64,000 nt of DNA from Brumimicrobium sp041655765. Lineage in GTDB: Bacteria; Bacteroidota; Bacteroidia; Flavobacteriales_D; Crocinitomicaceae. The stretch's first letter is position 1. The number at the start of each line of letters is the position of its first letter. The notes beneath the pieces are model-generated. The model did no database searches and was not told the origin of the DNA. It saw only the letters and a program-made list of their open reading frames with translations. The stretch is taken from positions 1-64,000 of the forward strand of contig JBBAEU010000005.1 in assembly GCA_041655765.1 (NCBI GenBank), in the 5' to 3' direction. The translations under genes and the position numbers were made by a program. Of the stretch, positions 43,895 to 53,269 are shown piece after piece.

Positions 43895-44792
43895 TTCTAA
43901 AAAGCGTCCTGCACTTGGCAAAGGATTAAGTGCATTACTTGAAAGTTCAATAACGGATATTACATCTGACGATATCAAAGATAAATCAGTGTTAGGTTCT
44001 GTAGCCATGCTTCCTATAAGCAGTATTGAGGCAAATCCTTTTAATCCAAGATCAAACTTTGAGGAAGAAGCACTGGAAGAACTTAGTAATTCAATTGCTA
44101 TCCACGGAATTATCCAACCACTTACTGTTAGAAAATTAGGCAAAGATAAGTACCAATTAATTTCGGGTGAAAGACGCTTTAAAGCGTCACAAATGGCAGG
44201 TTTGGAAGAGGTTCCTGCATATATTCGTGTTGCTAACGACGTAGCGATGCTCGAAATGGCACTTGTTGAGAATATTCAACGTCAAGACCTGAATGCGATT
44301 GAAATTGCTTTATCATATCAACGACTAATTCAAGAGTGCAACTTAACGCAAGAGAAGTTAGCCCAACAAATTTCGAAAAGCAGAGCGTCAATTACCAATC
44401 ATTTGCGTTTATTGAAGTTGCCTGCAAAGATTCAACTGGCAGTGAGAGAAAATGAAATCTCAATGGGACACGCTAGGGCATTGGCAGGTGTGAAAGATGA
44501 AGATTTACAAATTAACTTTTTCCAACAAATTGTAGATGGAAATCTTTCGGTTCGAGATACAGAAGAATTAATCAAAGGAGGTGAGATTAAGAAATCTCAA
44601 GAAAAAAAGGCAAATCCAAAAGAATTAAAACAGACAATTACATCACAACAATTGGATTTCGCCAAAAGATTATCAAATAGAATTGCTTCAAAAGTTCAAA
44701 TTAAAAAACAATCGGAAGGAAATGGTAAATTAATAATCAACTTTAACTCCGAAGTGGATTTGAATAGAATTATTGAAATTTTAAATGATTAA
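43884..44792 (+). CDS. parB: Chromosome-partitioning protein ParB
   Basis: A 302-residue ParB/Spo0J protein. It begins RPALGKGLSALL, then has the CTP-binding nuclease-like domain with NPFNPRSNF and SGERRFKASQMAGL, and VENIQRQDLNAIE. A helix-turn-helix follows near residues 150-175 (LTQEKLAQQISKSRASITNH), with a C-terminal dimerisation helix. No obvious parS palindrome (GTTTCACGTGAAAC-like) was found in the window. It is coupled to parA by an 11-bp overlap and to the next gene by 8 bp. Confidence 0.96.
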   Translation: MSTNSKKRPALGKGLSALLESSITDITSDDIKDKSVLGSVAMLPISSIEANPFNPRSNFEEEALEELSNSIAIHGIIQPLTVRKLGKDKYQLISGERRFKASQMAGLEEVPAYIRVANDVAMLEMALVENIQRQDLNAIEIALSYQRLIQECNLTQEKLAQQISKSRASITNHLRLLKLPAKIQLAVRENEISMGHARALAGVKDEDLQINFFQQIVDGNLSVRDTEELIKGGEIKKSQEKKANPKELKQTITSQQLDFAKRLSNRIASKVQIKKQSEGNGKLIINFNSEVDLNRIIEILND

Positions 44793-45378
44793 AAGGGCAT
44801 TTACTCTGGGATTGTTTCTTCTCGTAATCAACGCGAATCTTTCCGCTCAAGAAAATGGGCAAAATGAAGACATTTTAAATTTCACCGAAATTGATACCCT
44901 GCAAATCAAGGAACATTCTCCTAAAAAAGCTGCATTACTTTCCCTCATTCCAGGTGGCGGACAAATATACAACCACCTTGCCATGCCAAAAGGAAAGAAA
45001 AAAGCATGGTGGAAAGTTCCTATCATTTATGCTGGTTTAGGAGCAACGGGTTATTTTGCAGTGAAAAACGGAGTAGAAGCAAAAACATTGAAAGACGAAT
45101 ATACTTTCCGTGATAAAAATGGCTTTCCAAACCCAACTCTACCAGAATATCACCAATATGATCAACAAGGAGTCTTAACACTTTTTGAGCAGTCTCGAAC
45201 CTCACGAGATTTAATGATTTTTGCCTTCGCTATTGTTTACGGTTTAAATATTTTGGATGCTTATGCAGAAGCACACTTCGTTACCTTTGACGTTTCAGAA
45301 GATTTGTCGATGCGTATTGTCCCAACATTTTATGACATCAGAACGCCTGGTATTGGATTAGCGCTGAATTTTAAATAA
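44785..45378 (+). CDS. DUF5683 membrane protein
   Basis: A 197-residue exported protein: signal peptide to about residue 20 (INANLSAQ), then the DUF5683 signature SPKKAALLSLIPGGGQIYNH, a transmembrane helix (VPIIYAGLGATGYFAV) and a second near IFAFAIVYGLNILDAYAEAH. The family commonly sits in the parAB-dapB-lepB block in Bacteroidota, as here. No function is assigned. Its ATG lies inside the end of parB. Confidence 0.9.
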   Translation: MIKRAFTLGLFLLVINANLSAQENGQNEDILNFTEIDTLQIKEHSPKKAALLSLIPGGGQIYNHLAMPKGKKKAWWKVPIIYAGLGATGYFAVKNGVEAKTLKDEYTFRDKNGFPNPTLPEYHQYDQQGVLTLFEQSRTSRDLMIFAFAIVYGLNILDAYAEAHFVTFDVSEDLSMRIVPTFYDIRTPGIGLALNFK

Positions 45379-45448
45379 AAGATTCTATCTATAAAATTCC
45401 GCTTTTCATAATTTTCTTTAAAACACTCCCATTCTTCATAGATTATTC

Positions 45449-45456
45449 TAATTTTG
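45449..45456 (+). promoter_or_regulatory. Predicted -7 element for dapB-lepB
   Basis: TAATTTTG matches the octamer exactly and predicts a leader of about 18 nt. Confidence 0.45.
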
Positions 45457-45477
45457 TATTGCTAAGTTTATAAAACT

Positions 45478-46206
45478 ATGAAAATTGCATTAATCGGTTA
45501 TGGAAAAATGGGGAAAGAAATTGAAAAATTGCTTTCTGAAAGAGGACATACAGTTGTTGCTAAAGTAAACAGCCAAAATCCACTTACTCCAGAAACGATT
45601 AAAGACGCTGATGTAGCCATTGAATTTTCAACTCCTTCTTCTGTTTTAGATAATATCAAATTTCTAATTTCTCATAAAGTCCCTGTAATTGTTGGAACAA
45701 CAGGTTGGAATAATCACCTAGAGAAAGTTACAAATTGGGTAAATAAAAACGACGCCTCTTTGGTTTATGCTTCGAATTTTAGCATCGGAGTGAATCTTTT
45801 TTTTAAACTCAATGAACAGTTATCGAAATTGATGAATCCTTACAAAGAATATCAAGCATCGATTACAGAAATTCATCATTTACAAAAATTGGATGCACCA
45901 AGCGGAACTGCCATTTCTTTGGCGAATGGTTTATTAGAAAATCAAGATAATCTTCAAAATTGGTATTGTTTACAGAGTGAAAATCACAATCAAATAAAAG
46001 AAAAATCACTGCCAATTACCGCAATTCGAAAAGAAGAAGTAAAAGGAACACATCGGATTGAATATAAATCTGAAATAGACACCATTTCCATTCAACATGA
46101 AGCTCACAACCGTAAAGGATTTGCTTTGGGTTCTATCATTGCAGCTGAATGGATTCAGAATAAAAAAGGAATATTTACAATGAAAGATGTTTTACAACTT
46201 TCTTAA
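45478..46206 (+). CDS. dapB: 4-hydroxy-tetrahydrodipicolinate reductase
   Basis: A 242-residue enzyme of lysine and diaminopimelate synthesis. The nucleotide-binding loop GYGKMGKEIEKLL is at residues 7-19, followed by VGTTGWN, ASNFSIGVN, and the catalytic/substrate loop HHLQKLDAPSGTAI. It lacks the longer N-terminal Rossmann segment of the E. coli enzyme, as is usual for this phylum. lepB follows 12 nt later. Confidence 0.95.
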   Translation: MKIALIGYGKMGKEIEKLLSERGHTVVAKVNSQNPLTPETIKDADVAIEFSTPSSVLDNIKFLISHKVPVIVGTTGWNNHLEKVTNWVNKNDASLVYASNFSIGVNLFFKLNEQLSKLMNPYKEYQASITEIHHLQKLDAPSGTAISLANGLLENQDNLQNWYCLQSENHNQIKEKSLPITAIRKEEVKGTHRIEYKSEIDTISIQHEAHNRKGFALGSIIAAEWIQNKKGIFTMKDVLQLS

Positions 46207-46218
46207 AATTTAACATAA

Positions 46219-48129
46219 ATGTCGGTTTTATATTTTTACATATTTCTACTCATTTACCCAATTTTAGCTTTGTGGTTTAAGAGTTTCAAAAAAGGAGGTA
46301 GAAAAGTTTGGGAAGCATTTAATCCATTACACAACTATGCAATGGCATTGAAAATTGCAGGTCAACCGCTTTGGTGGTCGATTCTTCTACTAATTCCAGG
46401 AATTCACATTATTATGTGGATGATTATCAATGTTGCTTATATCCGTAAATTTGGTTTTTTCTCATTTACCGATACATTGCAAGGAATTTTCTTTCCTTTT
46501 ATCATCATGGCTAAAATTGCCAACGACGACTCTTTAAAGCCTACTTTTACCACTGATTGGGAAAAAGAAACCGATGTTGCACGTAGAAACGCAGGTGACC
46601 ATTTGGTTCTCTTTTTAGCTTTGCCTATCATTGGACATCTTCTGGCCTATTTCTTTGGAATGATACAAAAAAGAAAAAAAGGCGCGAAAACAGTCATCCG
46701 TGAATGGGGGGAAACCATTTTGTTTGCATTGATTGCTGCAAGTGGTATCAGAACTTACATTTTTGAACCTTTTCAAATCCCAACAGGCTCAATGGAAAAA
46801 ACCTTGCTTGTAGGCGATTTTTTAGTTGTAAATAAACTTACTTACGGCGCAAGAATCCCTAATACACCACTCTCATTTCCATTGGTACACAATACAATCC
46901 CTTGGTTAAATATTAAGTCATATTCTACCATTGAAAAGGTAAACTATTCACGACTTCCAAAATTGAAAAGTGTAGAAAATTTTGATGTTGTTGTGTTTAA
47001 TTATCCATCTGGAGATACAGCAGTTTACGACCCGCGCATGCCAAATGGATTGATGGGACACGATTATCATGGAATTGTTAATAGTGAAGCACGCCGTTTG
47101 TTTGAAGAATCAATAGATAGAAATAGAATTCCCAATGCGAACAGCCTTCTTCAAAAAAGACAACAAGAAATGGCAAAACAGTATCAAGGCGAAGCGTTGG
47201 ATAGTGTCATGCAAATTGAAGCTGAAAAACTAAACAAAAATATTCAGAAAATAATCGACGAAATCTACCAAGAGTTTATTGATGACTTTGATGTGTGGAA
47301 AGAAAAAGCGAGGTACGAAATTGCTGTCAATAAAAGAACATTTTCTGGCGTTGAAGGAAGAATGATTGACCACTACGGTATTGTTTATCGCCCAGTTGAC
47401 AAACGAGAAAATTATATCAAAAGATGTATTGGGATTCCGGGCGATTCAATAGAGATTGTAAACGCTCAAGTCTATGTTAACGGTGAAGCTGCGCCCTATT
47501 TTGATGGTCAAAATTACCAATATTGGGTTTCAAATTTATCTGTTCCTTCTCCAAGGGTTATGAGAGATAAATATGGATTAGAGCCAGACCGAGATTATTA
47601 CAACTCTGGGAATGGCATGGTTATGAACTTAACGATGACAGAACTAGAGGCTCTGAAAAAAGAATATCCGAATGCACAATTTGAATTGGTGAATCCTAAA
47701 ATTAAAGACATTGAAAGCCAATCACCAAGTGAAAGAGTAAACAATTTGAATTATTATCCAAAATCATTTAATCACAGTAATACAGTTTCAAATTTTGAAC
47801 CATTTTGGGTGCCCAAAAAAGGTGCAACAATAGTGTTAAACGAACATAACGTAGCGTGGTACGAAAGGGTAATTACGGCATACGAAGGACATACTTTCAA
47901 AGAAAAAGATGGCAAATATTATATTGACGGAGAAGAAGCAACTTCTTACACATTTAAAATGGATTATTACTGGATGATGGGAGACAATCGTTACAATTCT
48001 GCCGATTCTCGGGTTTGGGGATTTGTTCCAGAAGACCATATTATCGGAAAAGCATCTATGGTTTGGTTCTCAAAAGATCAAGTGAATGGAGGTGTTCGAT
48101 GGGACAGAATATTCACGAAAATCAGATAA
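46219..48129 (+). CDS. lepB: Signal peptidase I, long Bacteroidota form
   Basis: A 636-residue membrane protease that removes signal peptides. Residues 1-150 are a hydrophobic DUF5684-like region with about four helices (QPLWWSILLLIPGIHIIMWM). Helix 5 leads to the catalytic Ser191 in QIPTGSMEKTLLVGD. The general base is Lys401 in YIKRCIGIPGDSIEI, and the C-terminal box is GDNRYNSADSRVWGFVP. About 210 residues separate Ser and Lys, against about 55 in E. coli; the insertion (roughly 285-380) is helical and charged. The gene is nearly twice the usual length because of the N-terminal domain and this insertion. Confidence 0.95.
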   Translation: MSVLYFYIFLLIYPILALWFKSFKKGGRKVWEAFNPLHNYAMALKIAGQPLWWSILLLIPGIHIIMWMIINVAYIRKFGFFSFTDTLQGIFFPFIIMAKIANDDSLKPTFTTDWEKETDVARRNAGDHLVLFLALPIIGHLLAYFFGMIQKRKKGAKTVIREWGETILFALIAASGIRTYIFEPFQIPTGSMEKTLLVGDFLVVNKLTYGARIPNTPLSFPLVHNTIPWLNIKSYSTIEKVNYSRLPKLKSVENFDVVVFNYPSGDTAVYDPRMPNGLMGHDYHGIVNSEARRLFEESIDRNRIPNANSLLQKRQQEMAKQYQGEALDSVMQIEAEKLNKNIQKIIDEIYQEFIDDFDVWKEKARYEIAVNKRTFSGVEGRMIDHYGIVYRPVDKRENYIKRCIGIPGDSIEIVNAQVYVNGEAAPYFDGQNYQYWVSNLSVPSPRVMRDKYGLEPDRDYYNSGNGMVMNLTMTELEALKKEYPNAQFELVNPKIKDIESQSPSERVNNLNYYPKSFNHSNTVSNFEPFWVPKKGATIVLNEHNVAWYERVITAYEGHTFKEKDGKYYIDGEEATSYTFKMDYYWMMGDNRYNSADSRVWGFVPEDHIIGKASMVWFSKDQVNGGVRWDRIFTKIR

Positions 48130-48145
48130 CAATCGACTTAAAAGG

Positions 48146-48739
48146 ATGATTTTTTCTACAAATTATTTTGGAAATATCCCTTATTTTCAGGCAATATCCA
48201 AACATAAGAAAATCCATATTGATTTGTTTGAGCAATACAAAAAACAAACTTGGAGAAATAGAACACAAATCCTCGAAAGTAACGGTTCAATGTACCTAAG
48301 TATTCCTGTTCACCGACCAAACGGAAGTAAATCTTTGGTGAAAGAAATCACAATCGATTATAAAGAAGATTGGAGAAAAGACCATTGGAAAGCAATCGAA
48401 AGTAGCTATATGCACGCCCCTTTTTTCTTCTATTACGGTAAACAAATAAAGGATTTAATTTATATGGATGAGAATATTCTTTATAAATTCAATACCATCA
48501 TTTTAAATCAAGTTTTACAATGGTTGGATATAGAAATAAAAATCGATTTCACACAAGAATATATAGCCCCAAAAAATGAAACAGATTTTAGAATTTCACT
48601 CGACAAAAAAAAATTCAACTGCGAGCAAAAAAAATATATTCAGGTTTTTTCAGATAAAACAGGCGAGTTTTACCCCAACCTTTCCATTATAGATCTATTA
48701 ATGAATGAAGGCCCGCTTTCAAGAAATTTAATCTTATAG
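48146..48739 (+). CDS. WbqC-family protein
   Basis: A protein of 197 residues from ATG 48146. An in-frame upstream ATG at 48086 lies in lepB and is rejected. It starts MIFSTNYFGNIPYFQAI, then QTWRNRTQILESNGSMYLSIPV, and HAPFFFYYG; this matches the WbqC family, usually found near lepB in Bacteroidota. The role is unknown; the name comes from an O-antigen gene cluster. It lies 16 nt after lepB. Confidence 0.88.
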   Translation: MIFSTNYFGNIPYFQAISKHKKIHIDLFEQYKKQTWRNRTQILESNGSMYLSIPVHRPNGSKSLVKEITIDYKEDWRKDHWKAIESSYMHAPFFFYYGKQIKDLIYMDENILYKFNTIILNQVLQWLDIEIKIDFTQEYIAPKNETDFRISLDKKKFNCEQKKYIQVFSDKTGEFYPNLSIIDLLMNEGPLSRNLIL

Positions 48740-48743
48740 TTTG

Positions 48744-49133
48744 CTATTTATTCACACCTTCCCCTACTTTCATCTTTCTTAAAACATAATAAGTTCTGAC
48801 TGAGTTATTCTTTGAACTGATGGTTTCAGTATAAGTTGATACCAACTCATAGTCAAATTGATGAAATTTATTCAGCGCGTCAGTCATAGAATTAAACTGA
48901 TAAGGCGTACCATCCTTATCTTTCAACAGATGATTATTTTTAACAAAAAAATTCTCTGTTTGCCCATAATCCACATAAATACGAATCGAATTACTAAATC
49001 CAACTCTTTGACCATAAACAGTGATATAAACAGCATTGATTTCATCCAAAGAAAGAGAATCTACATTTTGCGCATTAAGGCTTAATCCTTGAAAGAAAAA
49101 AAATAGAATTAATATTGATTTTAATTTTTTCAT
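48744..49133 (-). CDS. Small secreted protein, function unknown
   Basis: A 129-residue protein with signal peptide MKKLKSILILFFFFQGLSLNA and a mature part of about 108 residues with alternating beta strands (AVYITVYGQRVGFSNSIRI, YVDYGQTENFFV). No family is recognised. It is preceded by a lipoprotein gene on the same strand at a 25-nt distance, so the two may be co-transcribed. Confidence 0.65.
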   Translation of the reverse strand: MKKLKSILILFFFFQGLSLNAQNVDSLSLDEINAVYITVYGQRVGFSNSIRIYVDYGQTENFFVKNNHLLKDKDGTPYQFNSMTDALNKFHQFDYELVSTYTETISSKNNSVRTYYVLRKMKVGEGVNK

Positions 49134-49158
49134 CTTTAAAAATTTTAATTTGTTTTTT

Positions 49159-49548
49159 TCACAATCGCTCCATCCATAATAAATATTCTTTTTCTGAATC
49201 GCCTATACTGAGTACACTAAACGTAGAAGCATTAATTTTACCATATACACTAAATCCTTGTGGAATGAATCCTGAAAGATTACCAAACAAGGTTCCATTT
49301 AAAGTTAATTTTGGTTGAGAGCCATTGTATATCAAGTTATAACTTTGCTCAATTCCATTGTACGTATAAACTGAATTTGTTTTAAAAAACAAAGTATCAT
49401 TTAAGATTTCTGGATAAGCAACAGTACTTTCTTTGTATTGTGTGATTACCCAAGTAGAATTTGATAGTTTATTTGGATTCAAGTTCTCATCCTTTTGACA
49501 AGAAGTAAAAACGAAGACAGCCACGAAAAACATAATGAAAAATTGCAT
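49159..49548 (-). CDS. Small lipoprotein, possibly lipocalin-like
   Basis: A 129-residue lipoprotein (lipobox VFTSC; mature part starts CQKDENLNP). The pattern NSTWVITQYKES followed by short beta strands and a terminal WxERL resembles the lipocalin-like small lipoproteins of Bacteroidota; this is a weak assignment. A near-consensus -7 box (CACTTTTG, 49558-49551 on this strand) ends 2 nt before the ATG. Confidence 0.6.
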   Translation of the reverse strand: MQFFIMFFVAVFVFTSCQKDENLNPNKLSNSTWVITQYKESTVAYPEILNDTLFFKTNSVYTYNGIEQSYNLIYNGSQPKLTLNGTLFGNLSGFIPQGFSVYGKINASTFSVLSIGDSEKEYLLWMERL

Positions 49549-49772
49549 AACAAAAGTGTTTTATAATTCAATCGATGCAAGTATTATGCCAATTTCCGAA
49601 TAGAATATTCTGAGGGAATATGACTTAAAAGAGTCTTCGGTAAATATATTTCATCTAATTATTTTACGTAATAAAAAATTAACAGTAGATAGTTTTAAAT
49701 TATATGGTTATTTTATGAAAAAGGACTATTTTCGTTGAATAATTTATCAAAACACCTTTAATTCAGACCAAA

Positions 49773-50834
49773 ATGAAAACATTCATTACATTAATTTTAT
49801 TCTTTCCAATATTTCTATTTGCATGTGAAAGCGGAGAAGTTTTAAGTAAAGATACGCTTTCAAATTCTCCTATAAAAACTTTAAAAACGTATGAAAACCG
49901 ACCATTTATGTTTTATAATGTAGAAAATCTTTTTGATACCATCAACGACCCAAACACTTTGGATGATGAGTTCTTGCCTGAAAGCAGTAAAAAATGGACA
50001 TCTAAAAGGTATTTTGATAAACTTGAAAAGTTAGCGACTGTATTGACATATCCTTCAGATAACAATCCGTTATTTTTTGGATTGGCAGAGGTGGAAAATA
50101 AAAATGTAGTTCAAGACCTTATCAAAACAGGGCGTTTGGCTACTTCAAATTACAGTATTATCCATTATGATTCACCAGATATAAGAGGAATCGATGTCGC
50201 TTTGGTGTATGACTTTGAAAGATTTCATGTACTTTATCAAGAATCGATTGATTTGTCAATAACAGAAGAACCAGATTATAAAACACGCGATATTTTATAT
50301 GTAAAAGGGTTGTTGAAAGATGGCTTAAACATTCATGTTTTTGTCAATCATTGGTCTTCCCGACGTGGTGGTGTTGAAGCAAGTGAGTACAAAAGAATTA
50401 ATGCTGCAAATGCTTTAACTAGAAAAACAGATTCCATTCGCAACGTGGATGCAAATGCAAACATTATCATTATGGGTGATTTTAATGACCATCCCAACAA
50501 TAAATCAATAAAGGAAACCCTTGGTGCAGGCTCGAAAGAAGACAAGAAAGATTTTGTTAATTTGATGCTTCCTCTCAAAAAAGAAGGACTCGGCACTTAT
50601 AACTTTCGAGGAGATTGGGGAATGTTAGATCAATTTATCGTTTCTTTCAATATGATAGATGAAAATAATGCTTTGCAAATTAAAAACGGCACAGCTATGA
50701 TTGTCAATGATGACCAATTCATGCATATTTTTGAAAGTGGAGAAAAAACACCAAACAAAACGTATGGTGGACCAAATTATTACGGCGGATATTCAGACCA
50801 TTTGGCGATTTATGGATTTTTAATTGGTAAGTAA
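49773..50834 (+). CDS. Endonuclease/exonuclease/phosphatase family lipoprotein
   Basis: A 353-residue exported protein (signal with lipobox LFAC). The EEP fold motifs appear in order: FYNVENLFDT, GLAEVENK with the metal-binding Glu, FVNHWSSRRGG, MGDFNDHPNN, and GYSDHLAIYGF with the final Asp/His. The family includes nucleases and phosphodiesterases. Surface or periplasmic location suggests scavenging of nucleic acid or phosphoester, but the substrate is unknown. It may be transcribed alone; an imperfect -7 box TATTTTCG lies about 45 nt upstream. Confidence 0.88.
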   Translation: MKTFITLILFFPIFLFACESGEVLSKDTLSNSPIKTLKTYENRPFMFYNVENLFDTINDPNTLDDEFLPESSKKWTSKRYFDKLEKLATVLTYPSDNNPLFFGLAEVENKNVVQDLIKTGRLATSNYSIIHYDSPDIRGIDVALVYDFERFHVLYQESIDLSITEEPDYKTRDILYVKGLLKDGLNIHVFVNHWSSRRGGVEASEYKRINAANALTRKTDSIRNVDANANIIIMGDFNDHPNNKSIKETLGAGSKEDKKDFVNLMLPLKKEGLGTYNFRGDWGMLDQFIVSFNMIDENNALQIKNGTAMIVNDDQFMHIFESGEKTPNKTYGGPNYYGGYSDHLAIYGFLIGK

Positions 50835-50960
50835 CAAAGGCGCTGAGCTAGAAAGTTTTTTAGGTCTTAAAAACACAAATAATTCCACAAATAAATTAAG
50901 ACTTAATGCTTCTCCACTTCTCTTTTAACAAATCCTTCATCGGTATATAATTTTTTTGTT

Positions 50961-50968
50961 TAATTTTG
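50961..50968 (+). promoter_or_regulatory. Predicted -7 element for the cytochrome c'-like gene
   Basis: TAATTTTG matches the octamer exactly, 23 nt before ATG 50991. Confidence 0.4.
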
Positions 50969-50990
50969 GTCTAAATAAAAATAGAGTTCT

Positions 50991-51509
50991 ATGAAAAATA
51001 CATTATTTTTAAGTCTTACGATATTAATTTTCTCATTAACAAACTGTAATTACAAAGTAAATGATTCTTCAGAAAAACTTGAAGAAGCACTAGACCGTAT
51101 CGAAGAATTAGAGGGGAAATTAGAAAACCTTCACACGCCTGGTTGGGGAGAAACAATGCGTGGTAGCACACAAATCCACCATTCTAACCTTTGGTTTGCT
51201 GGAATGGCTGAAAACTGGGAATTGGCTGATCACATGCTTCACGAAATTGAAGAAGGATTCGAAAAATTAGAAAAATGGTATCCCAATGATGAACGAACAA
51301 CATTTATTCCAATGATTTATGAAGCAATTGAAGAATTGGAAGATGTTGTAGAATTAAAAGATAAAGCAGAATTTGAAAAAGGTTTTGAATTGTTTACAAA
51401 TACCTGCAACACTTGTCATAAAGCAACAGGTAATGGAATTTATGTAATCCAAAAGCCAACAGAACCTGGCTATACCAATCAAAGAATGGAAGTACAATTA
51501 GATTATTAG
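50991..51509 (+). CDS. Cytochrome c'-like lipoprotein
   Basis: A 172-residue lipoprotein (lipobox LTNC). A Glu-rich helix is followed by four helical segments and a single haem-binding CNTCHK motif near residue 138, close to the C-terminus. Four helices with a C-terminal CxxCH fit the cytochrome c' fold, which can bind NO or transfer electrons. Only one CxxCH is present, and the putative distal region (HHSNLWFAGMAENWELADHM) carries several His and Met. Alternative: a monohaem c-type cytochrome of another fold. Confidence 0.68.
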   Translation: MKNTLFLSLTILIFSLTNCNYKVNDSSEKLEEALDRIEELEGKLENLHTPGWGETMRGSTQIHHSNLWFAGMAENWELADHMLHEIEEGFEKLEKWYPNDERTTFIPMIYEAIEELEDVVELKDKAEFEKGFELFTNTCNTCHKATGNGIYVIQKPTEPGYTNQRMEVQLDY

Positions 51510-51903
51510 ACCAAATAATATATGCCGACATGAACTGTGTAAAAAAACAAACTTTATACGCTAAAAATTTTCCACAATTATCATCGCACATTGTTCCGTT
51601 TTTTACGCATCCATAAACTTATTTTAAAAGTTTGTTACAAACAGCGGTTAAAGCAAGTTTTTTATTTTACCCTTTCGCTACTAATCCATCATATATTTCT
51701 CGGCAAGATTTGTTTGTTTACTTCGTAGTTGAATAACTTCTCAAATAGCTGTGTATTAGGGATGAGTCAAAAAAAATTATCTTTAGGAAATATTAAGTTA
51801 CATCTGAGTACCTTTTTAAGATAGAGGTGTGTAGATAAGGAAGTTAACTGTCCCCCAAAAGCGACAGCGTGCAAACAATGACATTTCAACAATTTTAATA
51901 ATT
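51510..51903. other. Intergenic stretch at the left edge of a probable transferred islet
   Basis: About 390 nt with no long open frame. It holds a 20-codon ORF (51762-51824) whose start reads MSQKKLSLGNIKLHLSTFLR, similar in style to RiPP leader peptides but without a core. Nothing else was recognised; no clear -7 octamer precedes the methyltransferase gene. Confidence 0.4.
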
Positions 51904-52527
51904 ATGAATACAGAAAATAAAAAGCATTGGGAAACAATTTACGAAACTAAAAACCCAGACCAAGTAAGTTGGACACAAGAAATTCCGGTAACTTCGCTTG
52001 ATTTTATTCGCTCTTTTGGTTTGGAAAAATCAGCCAAAATAATTGACATTGGCGGTGGTGACAGTAAACTTGCAGACTTCTTGCTTGACGAAGGTTTTGA
52101 AAACATAACCGTGCTTGACATTTCGGAAAAAGCACTTGAAAAGTCACAAAAACGACTTGGCGACAAAGCGAAAAAAGTAAATTGGGTTGTTAGCGACATA
52201 ACCGAATTTGTGCCAACAACAAATTATGACGTGTGGCACGACAGAGCAACGTTTCATTTTTTGACAACAGACGAGCAAGTTGAAAAATATATGACGACTG
52301 CAAGAAATTGTGTAAGTAAATTTATGATAATCGGAACGTTTTCAGAAAATGGACCGACAAAATGTAGTGGACTTGAAATTAGACAATACAACGAAGAAAA
52401 ATTGACAGCAGAACTTAATAACGGCTTTGACAAAATTCGTTGCATAACAGAAGACCATACAACACCATTTAACACAACTCAGAATTTTTTATTTTGCAGT
52501 TTTAAAAAAAAAGGCCCGATTTATTAA
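51904..52527 (+). CDS. Class I SAM-dependent methyltransferase
   Basis: A 207-residue methyltransferase. It starts NTENKKHWETIYETKNPDQV, then WTQEIP. The SAM-binding motif I is KIIDIGGGDSKLADFLLDEG, followed by ITVLDISEKALEKSQKRLG and DVWHDRATFHFL. Proteins of this HWExxY...VSW type methylate small molecules or halides and sulfur compounds; the substrate is unknown. Codon use is unlike the neighbours, with far more GAC, AAC and CTT, which suggests transfer. It is 10 nt upstream of the acetolactate-decarboxylase-like gene. Confidence 0.85.
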   Translation: MNTENKKHWETIYETKNPDQVSWTQEIPVTSLDFIRSFGLEKSAKIIDIGGGDSKLADFLLDEGFENITVLDISEKALEKSQKRLGDKAKKVNWVVSDITEFVPTTNYDVWHDRATFHFLTTDEQVEKYMTTARNCVSKFMIIGTFSENGPTKCSGLEIRQYNEEKLTAELNNGFDKIRCITEDHTTPFNTTQNFLFCSFKKKGPIY

Positions 52528-52537
52528 ATTAACAAAT

Positions 52538-53254
52538 ATGAAATTTAAAACAATATTTTATTCCCTTGCAATTTTGACTTTGACAAGTTGTACTTCAAAA
52601 GCTCAACAGGCAACTAACGAAGTAAAAATTGTTGGCGAGATGAAGAACGTAATGTGGAATGGACAATTATATGGGAGTATCAACCTTGACACTATTGCCA
52701 ACAAAACAAATTTATATGGACTTGGACCTGTTGAGTATTTAACAGGCGAAATCTTAATTATAGACGGAAAATCATACAAATCAACAGTTATTTCAGATTC
52801 GACAATGAAAGTTGAAGAAACTTATGAGATTAAAGCCCCATTTTTTGGGTACGCAAATATTGACAAGTGGACAGAGCAAACATTGCCTGATAATATTCAG
52901 ACGATTCATCAACTTGAGCAATATCTCGACAAAGAAACCAAATATTTGCCAAGACCTTTTATGTTCAAAATTTCGGGAATAGTTGAAGAAGCAGCAATTC
53001 ATATTGTGAATTTACCGAAAGGTTCAAAAGTAAGTTCGCCCGACGAAGCACATAAAGGACAAATAAACTACAAAATAATAAACGAACAATCGGAAATAGT
53101 TGGCTTTTTCTCAACAAAACATAAAGCGATTTTTACACACCACGACACTTTTTTACATATGCACTTAATTACATTTGACAAACAAAAAATGGGACACTTA
53201 GACAAAGTGCTATTTAAAAAAGGAACAATGAAATTATATTTACCAAAAGAATAA
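52538..53254 (+). CDS. Alpha-acetolactate decarboxylase-like lipoprotein
   Basis: A 238-residue protein with a lipoprotein signal (LTLTSC). The mature part matches alpha-acetolactate decarboxylase (BudA/AldB): GPVEYLTGEILIIDGKSY, FKISGIVEEAAIHI, VGFFSTKHKAIFTHH, and metal-ligand region FLHMHLITFDKQKMGHLDKV with three His. AldB converts acetolactate to acetoin; exported forms are known. There is no acetolactate synthase nearby. Codon use is similar to the preceding methyltransferase, which supports co-acquisition. The gene stops 16 bp before a group II intron scar. Confidence 0.82.
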   Translation: MKFKTIFYSLAILTLTSCTSKAQQATNEVKIVGEMKNVMWNGQLYGSINLDTIANKTNLYGLGPVEYLTGEILIIDGKSYKSTVISDSTMKVEETYEIKAPFFGYANIDKWTEQTLPDNIQTIHQLEQYLDKETKYLPRPFMFKISGIVEEAAIHIVNLPKGSKVSSPDEAHKGQINYKIINEQSEIVGFFSTKHKAIFTHHDTFLHMHLITFDKQKMGHLDKVLFKKGTMKLYLPKE

Positions 53255-53269
53255 ATGGGCGAATCGCTT

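Noticed and set aside
43884..44792. A parS site near parAB
   Set aside because: I looked for a palindrome like GTTTCACGTGAAAC in the block and saw none.
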